Assembly: GCA_025924845.1 (NCBI GenBank) | Contig: JAICHN010000325.1 | Span: 1-5,980, forward strand | Source of the DNA: Chloroflexota bacterium | GTDB taxonomy: Bacteria; Chloroflexota; UBA5177; JANWHV01 | DNA: 5,980 bases | Reading direction: 5' to 3' | Shown here: one piece after another, positions 4,947-5,980 of the stretch | Position numbering within the stretch: position 1 is the first letter of the stretch | Layout of the letters: each line of letters opens with the position of its first letter | The notes under the pieces: generated by a model | Database searches by the model: none | The model's input: the letters and a program-made list of their open reading frames with translations, nothing else | What the model was told of the DNA's origin: nothing | Program-made: the position numbers and the translations under genes

Positions 4947-5980
4947 CGGTGTCGGAAAAACACACGGTCTGTGTGGTGGGGTTGGGCAAGATTGGCCTGC
5001 CGCTGGCCGTGCAATGTGCCCTGGCGGGATGGTCCGTGATCGGTTGCGACACGGCACGCTTGGTGGTGGAGGCGGTGAACGAGGGCAGGGCGCCTTTCGA
5101 CTCCGAGGAAGGGTTAGCCGAAGCGCTGGCCCAGGTACATGAGCGGGGACTGCTCAGGGCGGTGACCGATACGGCGGAGGCCGTCTCCGCGGCATCGGTA
5201 GTGATCGTGCTCGTCCCGGTCGGACTGACCGACTCCAGTGAGATCGACTTTCAATACATCGACAGCGCCACCTTGAGCGTTGGGGCGGGCCTGCGGGCGG
5301 GCGCGTTGGTTTTATATGAGACGACGATTCCGGTCGGCACTACGCGCGGGCGGCTCGCTCAATTGCTGCACTCGACCTCCGGTCTGGAGGCGGGACGCGA
5401 CTTTCATCTGGCGTTTAGTCCCGAGCGGGTCTATGCGGGAAGGATGTTCCGCGATCTGGCACGTTATCCGAAGGTGGTGGGGGGGGTCGACGCCGCGAGT
5501 TCCGAGGCGGCGAGCACTTTTTACCAATCGATCCTGCGCGCCCCCGTGCGTGTGCTCAGTTCGGCCGAGGCGGCGGAATATACCAAGCTGGTGGAAACCA
5601 CCTACCGTGACGTGAACATTGCCCTGGCCAATGAATTCGCCCTTTACGCGGAACGCGAAGGGCTGGATGTCTTCGAGGTGATTGAAGCGGCCAATTCTCA
5701 GCCGTTCTCGCACGTCCATAAGCCCAGTGTGGGGGTGGGTGGCCATTGCATTCCGGTGTATCCGTACTTCCTGTTCAGCCAGTGGGACGACTTTCGTTTA
5801 CCCCCACTGGCGCGGGCTATCAATGATTCGATGGCGGCCCATGGCGTGGACCTGGTCGAGGAAGCGCTGGGCACCCTGGAGGGCGCCCGTGTCCTCATTC
5901 TCGGACTCACCTATCGCGAGAACGTGAAAGAGGTAGCGCACACCAGCGCCAAGAAGTTGGCGCGCGAATTGCGGCACCGA
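4943..5980 (+). CDS. UDP-sugar 6-dehydrogenase (WbpA/WecC-type nucleotide sugar dehydrogenase), C-terminus cut by window edge
   Basis: NAD-dependent four-electron oxidation of the C6 hydroxyl of a UDP-hexose to a uronic acid, in the cytosol. Substrate is probably UDP-GlcNAc or UDP-ManNAc, given the neighbours. The frame is open from ATG 4943 to the last base (346 codons); about 80-100 residues are probably missing. Visible: Rossmann VVGLGKIGLP (11-20), YETTIPVGTTR (125-135), FSPERVYAGR (158-167), AEAAEYTKLVETTYRDVNIA (208-227) with conserved K215, GVGGHCIPVYPYF (264-276) with catalytic C269, and the start of the third domain LILGLTYRENVKEVAHTSA. Two motifs depart from the textbook WecC/UGD form: VYP in place of VDP, and ENVKEVAHTSA in place of a DDxRESP-type stretch. 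I recall both as features of an actinobacterial/Chloroflexi-type subfamily. A run of eight G (5479-5486) lies in the gene without breaking the frame. Confidence 0.93.
   Translation, partial: MTVSEKHTVCVVGLGKIGLPLAVQCALAGWSVIGCDTARLVVEAVNEGRAPFDSEEGLAEALAQVHERGLLRAVTDTAEAVSAASVVIVLVPVGLTDSSEIDFQYIDSATLSVGAGLRAGALVLYETTIPVGTTRGRLAQLLHSTSGLEAGRDFHLAFSPERVYAGRMFRDLARYPKVVGGVDAASSEAASTFYQSILRAPVRVLSSAEAAEYTKLVETTYRDVNIALANEFALYAEREGLDVFEVIEAANSQPFSHVHKPSVGVGGHCIPVYPYFLFSQWDDFRLPPLARAINDSMAAHGVDLVEEALGTLEGARVLILGLTYRENVKEVAHTSAKKLARELRHR

Noticed and set aside
4768..5142. Open + strand frame of 124 codons spanning the 3-dehydrogenase/6-dehydrogenase junction
   Set aside because: It is a shadow of the two real genes in another frame, with no recognisable motif.
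1..5980. CRISPR arrays, tRNA or rRNA genes, insertion sequence ends, phage genes
   Set aside because: None were seen by eye: no regular repeats, no terminal inverted repeats and no tRNA-like cloverleaf in the only non-coding gap.

Overview
The window is a GC-rich (roughly 60% by eye), gene-dense piece of a bacterial surface-polysaccharide (O-antigen, capsule or exopolysaccharide) biosynthesis locus. All recognisable genes are on the + strand and are tightly packed with 4-7 base start/stop overlaps. GC-rich third codon positions, ATGA and GTGCTAA junctions, and a consensus TATAAT box in a GC-rich background would fit Chloroflexota or a similar GC-rich lineage. The nucleotide-sugar dehydrogenase is of a type I associate with Actinobacteria and Chloroflexota. 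This taxonomic guess is weak.

Layout. (1) 1-1673: an asparagine synthetase-type glutamine-dependent amidotransferase, cut at its N-terminus by the window edge. (2) 1670-2521: a GT2 glycosyltransferase of the WbbL/rhamnosyltransferase type, coupled to gene 1 through ATGA. (3) 2522-2829: a 308-base gap holding a small perfect hairpin, a TATAAT -10 box, and directly behind it an unrecognised 59-codon GTG-start frame with coding-like composition. (4) 2830-3903: a DegT/DnrJ/EryC1 PLP sugar aminotransferase. (5) 3897-4946: a Gfo/Idh/MocA NAD-dependent sugar 3-dehydrogenase, overlapping gene 4. (6) 4943-5980: a UDP-sugar 6-dehydrogenase, cut by the right edge. Gene 6 has no stop inside the window and reads open from its ATG to the last base.

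How they work together. Genes 4-6 match three of the enzymes that make UDP-2,3-diamino-2,3-dideoxy-hexuronic acids from UDP-GlcNAc: C6 oxidation (WbpA-like), C3 oxidation (WbpB/WlbA-like) and C3 transamination (WbpE-like). The N-acetyltransferase (WbpD-like) and an optional 2-epimerase (WbpI-like) are not in the window and would be expected beyond one of its edges. The glycosyltransferase would add a sugar to the growing repeat unit. The AsnB-like enzyme may amidate a uronic acid carboxyl to a uronamide, as has been proposed for AsnB homologues in O-antigen clusters, although ordinary asparagine synthesis cannot be excluded.

Most of the window is a recognisable type of pathway. The least explained part is the 2522-2829 gap, with its possible leaderless small gene.
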